Positions 6,362 through 7,688 of a stretch of 7,688 nt of DNA are shown in pieces (the stretch's first letter is position 1; each line of letters opens with the position of its first letter). The stretch is from NCBI GenBank assembly GCA_030833305.1, contig JAURHL010000087.1:1-7688 (forward strand), in the 5' to 3' direction. Below the pieces are notes generated by a model. The model saw only the letters and a program-made list of their open reading frames with translations, was not told the origin of the DNA and did no database searches. Made by a program: the position numbers and the translations under genes. Source of the stretch: Acidimicrobiales bacterium. Lineage in GTDB: Bacteria; Actinomycetota; Acidimicrobiia; Acidimicrobiales; Ilumatobacteraceae.

Positions 6362-7653
6362 CACAGCCTTTCGACACGTGGACCGCGCACCGTCCCTCGT
6401 GTGTCGAGCAGGAACATCTGCGAAAGAGTCTCGCGGTCGTACGCACTGTGCGCCTGAAGGAGTACAGCGACATCACTCGCAGCAGTCGACCAGCCATCGA
6501 CCATCTCGACCTCGACTCCGTCGACTTCGAATGACGACAAATACGGATCGTCGGCGATCACCCGAGCACCGCGGGCGCGCAATCCACGAATCACATCACG
6601 CGCCGGAGTTTCGCGGTCATCCGCGATGTCGGCCTTGTAGGTGAGGCCAAGCAACAGCACGGTTGCGCCGTCGACCGACATGCCCTCACGACTCAACATG
6701 TCGACGATCCGCAACACCACGTAGTCGGGCATACGGCTGCTGATCTCTTGCGCGAGTTCGACGAACCGAAACTCGTAGCCGAGCGTCTTCACGTGATGCG
6801 ACAGATAGTTAGGGTCGATCGGGATGCAATGCCCACCGACTCCCGGCCCGGGGTAGAACGCCGCGAAACCGAACGGCTTGGTGCGCGCGGCGTCGATCAC
6901 TTCCCAGAGATCGACGCCGAGCACGTGCGACAGCACGGCGAGCTCGTTCACGAGCGCGATGTTCACGTGCCGGTAGGTGTTCTCGAGCAGTTTGGCCATC
7001 TCAGCTTCCCGCGGTCCCGAAACGGGCACCACGGTCTCGACGAACTGCGAATAGAACGCCACCGCCCGTTCGGTACAGGCCGGTGTGAGCCCACCCACGA
7101 TCTTGGGCGTGTTGTGAAGACCCCACGTCGGGTTCCCGGGATCGATGCGTTCGGGTGAGAACGCCAGGGCGAAGTCACGCCCGGCCACCAGTCCAGACTC
7201 CTCCAGGATCGACCGCACCGGGCCGTCGGTGGTGCCGGGATAGGTGGTGGATTCGAGGACCACCAGTTGGCCAGTGTGCAGGTGGTCGCGCACCATGCGA
7301 CATGCTGATTCGACGGCCGACAGATCGGGGGCACGATCGCTGTCGAGTGGTGTGGGGACGCAGATCACCACGGTGTCGGCATCGGCCAGGCAGGCCGGAT
7401 CGGTGGTGGCCCGAAAGCCACCGGCGAGCAATCGACCAACCGTCGCATCCGACACGTCGTCGACGTGGCTCACACCACTGTTCAATCCGTCGACCACGCG
7501 GGTGGACACGTCGAGCCCAATCGTCGCCACACCTCGTGACACGGCTTCGACGACGAGAGGCAAGCCCACGTATCCGAGGCCGATCACGACCAACCGACAA
7601 ACGTCGGATGAACGCTCGTCGGAGTTCGCCATTGCGACGATCATAGGAGCCAC
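6361..7653 (-). CDS. UDP-N-acetyl-D-glucosamine 6-dehydrogenase (WbpA/TviB-like nucleotide sugar dehydrogenase)
   Basis: A 430-aa member of the UDP-glucose/GDP-mannose dehydrogenase family, which oxidises C6 of a nucleotide sugar twice with NAD+ to give a uronic acid. Motifs in order: NAD-binding GLGYVG (25-30), VPTPL, ESTTYPGT (134-141), SPERIDPGN (166-174) with IVGG following, KLLENTYRHVNIALVNE, PFGFAAFYPGPGVGGHCIPIDP with catalytic Cys276, GLTYKADIADDRETPA, and the C-terminal UDP-binding domain. The PER-DPGN and F-x-A-FYPGPG-x-GGHCIPIDP forms are typical of the UDP-GlcNAc dehydrogenases WbpA and TviB rather than UDP-glucose dehydrogenase, so UDP-GlcNAcA is the likely product; UDP-ManNAcA (WecC-like) or GalNAcA is not excluded. 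Start options are GTG 7653 (G-rich GGGGGTGGGG seven bases upstream), ATG 7644 and ATG 7632; all lie ahead of the NAD domain. First gene of the two-gene leftward operon. Confidence 0.93.
   Translation of the reverse strand: MAPMIVAMANSDERSSDVCRLVVIGLGYVGLPLVVEAVSRGVATIGLDVSTRVVDGLNSGVSHVDDVSDATVGRLLAGGFRATTDPACLADADTVVICVPTPLDSDRAPDLSAVESACRMVRDHLHTGQLVVLESTTYPGTTDGPVRSILEESGLVAGRDFALAFSPERIDPGNPTWGLHNTPKIVGGLTPACTERAVAFYSQFVETVVPVSGPREAEMAKLLENTYRHVNIALVNELAVLSHVLGVDLWEVIDAARTKPFGFAAFYPGPGVGGHCIPIDPNYLSHHVKTLGYEFRFVELAQEISSRMPDYVVLRIVDMLSREGMSVDGATVLLLGLTYKADIADDRETPARDVIRGLRARGARVIADDPYLSSFEVDGVEVEMVDGWSTAASDVAVLLQAHSAYDRETLSQMFLLDTRGTVRGPRVERL
6367..6372 (-). promoter_or_regulatory. Ribosome binding site of the GT4 gene, inside the dehydrogenase gene
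   Basis: On the minus strand GAAAGG is followed after five bases (CTGTG) by ATG 6361. It codes for the Glu-Arg next to the end of the dehydrogenase. The spacing selects ATG 6361 over the overlapping GTG at 6364, which is only two bases away, and supports coupled re-initiation at TGATG. Confidence 0.6.
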
Positions 7654-7672
7654 CGGGCAACCCCACCCCCAC

Positions 7673-7678
7673 TACGAT
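7673..7678 (+). promoter_or_regulatory. Candidate rightward -10 box at window edge
   Basis: TACGAT matches the TANNNT -10 pattern and is followed after six bases by GTG at 7685, the spacing expected for a leaderless gene starting at its own transcription start. An ATG overlaps the box at 7677 and is open for the four codons visible. Either way, a gene divergent from the dehydrogenase probably begins here, but too little is in the window to identify it. No clear -35 is seen. Confidence 0.35.
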
Positions 7679-7688
7679 GCTCACGTGG

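Noticed and set aside
5421..6497. 358-residue minus-strand open frame crossing the dehydrogenase/GT4 junction
   Set aside because: Arg- and Ser-rich with no family features; the GT4 and dehydrogenase frames over the same bases carry full motif sets.
7175..7684. 169-residue minus-strand open frame upstream of and within the dehydrogenase
   Set aside because: Arg-rich shadow; the dehydrogenase phase shows the NAD-binding and ESTTYPGT motifs here.
1..7688. tRNA, rRNA, riboswitch, CRISPR array, insertion sequence or attachment site
   Set aside because: No cloverleaf-like segment, repeated spacer pattern, transposase, or terminal inverted/direct repeats were seen; apart from short junctions the window is all coding.

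Overview
High-GC bacterial DNA with strong third-position G/C codon preference, GTG (and probably TTG) starts and possible leaderless genes. This fits a high-GC Gram-positive, most likely an actinobacterium. The exact lineage cannot be read from the window; an Acidimicrobiia-type genome is a guess. Nearly every base is coding, and all genes point to one theme: assembly and export of a lipid-linked surface polysaccharide or oligosaccharide.

Layout. (1) Positions 1-1171, minus strand: a multi-spanning O-antigen ligase/polymerase-family (Wzy_C-type) protein that runs off the left edge, passing through a strong intrinsic-terminator hairpin at 3-34. (2) A 38-bp divergent gap at 1172-1209. (3) Positions 1210-5261, plus strand, a tight operon: polyprenyl-phosphate sugar-1-phosphate transferase, an ExoA-like GT2 glycosyltransferase (8-bp overlap) and a 565-aa ABC exporter/flippase of PglK-like size and architecture (16-bp gap). 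(4) Positions 5255-7653, minus strand, a two-gene operon read right to left: a WbpA-like UDP-GlcNAc 6-dehydrogenase, then a GT4 glycosyltransferase starting inside the dehydrogenase stop codon (TGATG). The two operons converge with a 7-bp tail-to-tail overlap at TCAcTGA. (5) At the right edge (7673-7688) a -10-like box faces rightward, so another divergent gene probably starts there.

Inferred pathway: the dehydrogenase supplies a UDP-N-acetyl-hexuronic acid; the phosphotransferase loads the first sugar-phosphate on undecaprenyl phosphate; GT2 and GT4 extend it on the cytoplasmic face; the ABC protein flips the lipid-linked product; the Wzy_C-family protein polymerises it or transfers it to an acceptor outside. 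The parts are known families. The combination (ABC flippase with a Wzy/ligase-type enzyme, no Wzx or Wzz in view) and the gene boundaries are what deserve a second look. I found no clear new system, mobile element, CRISPR array or RNA gene.
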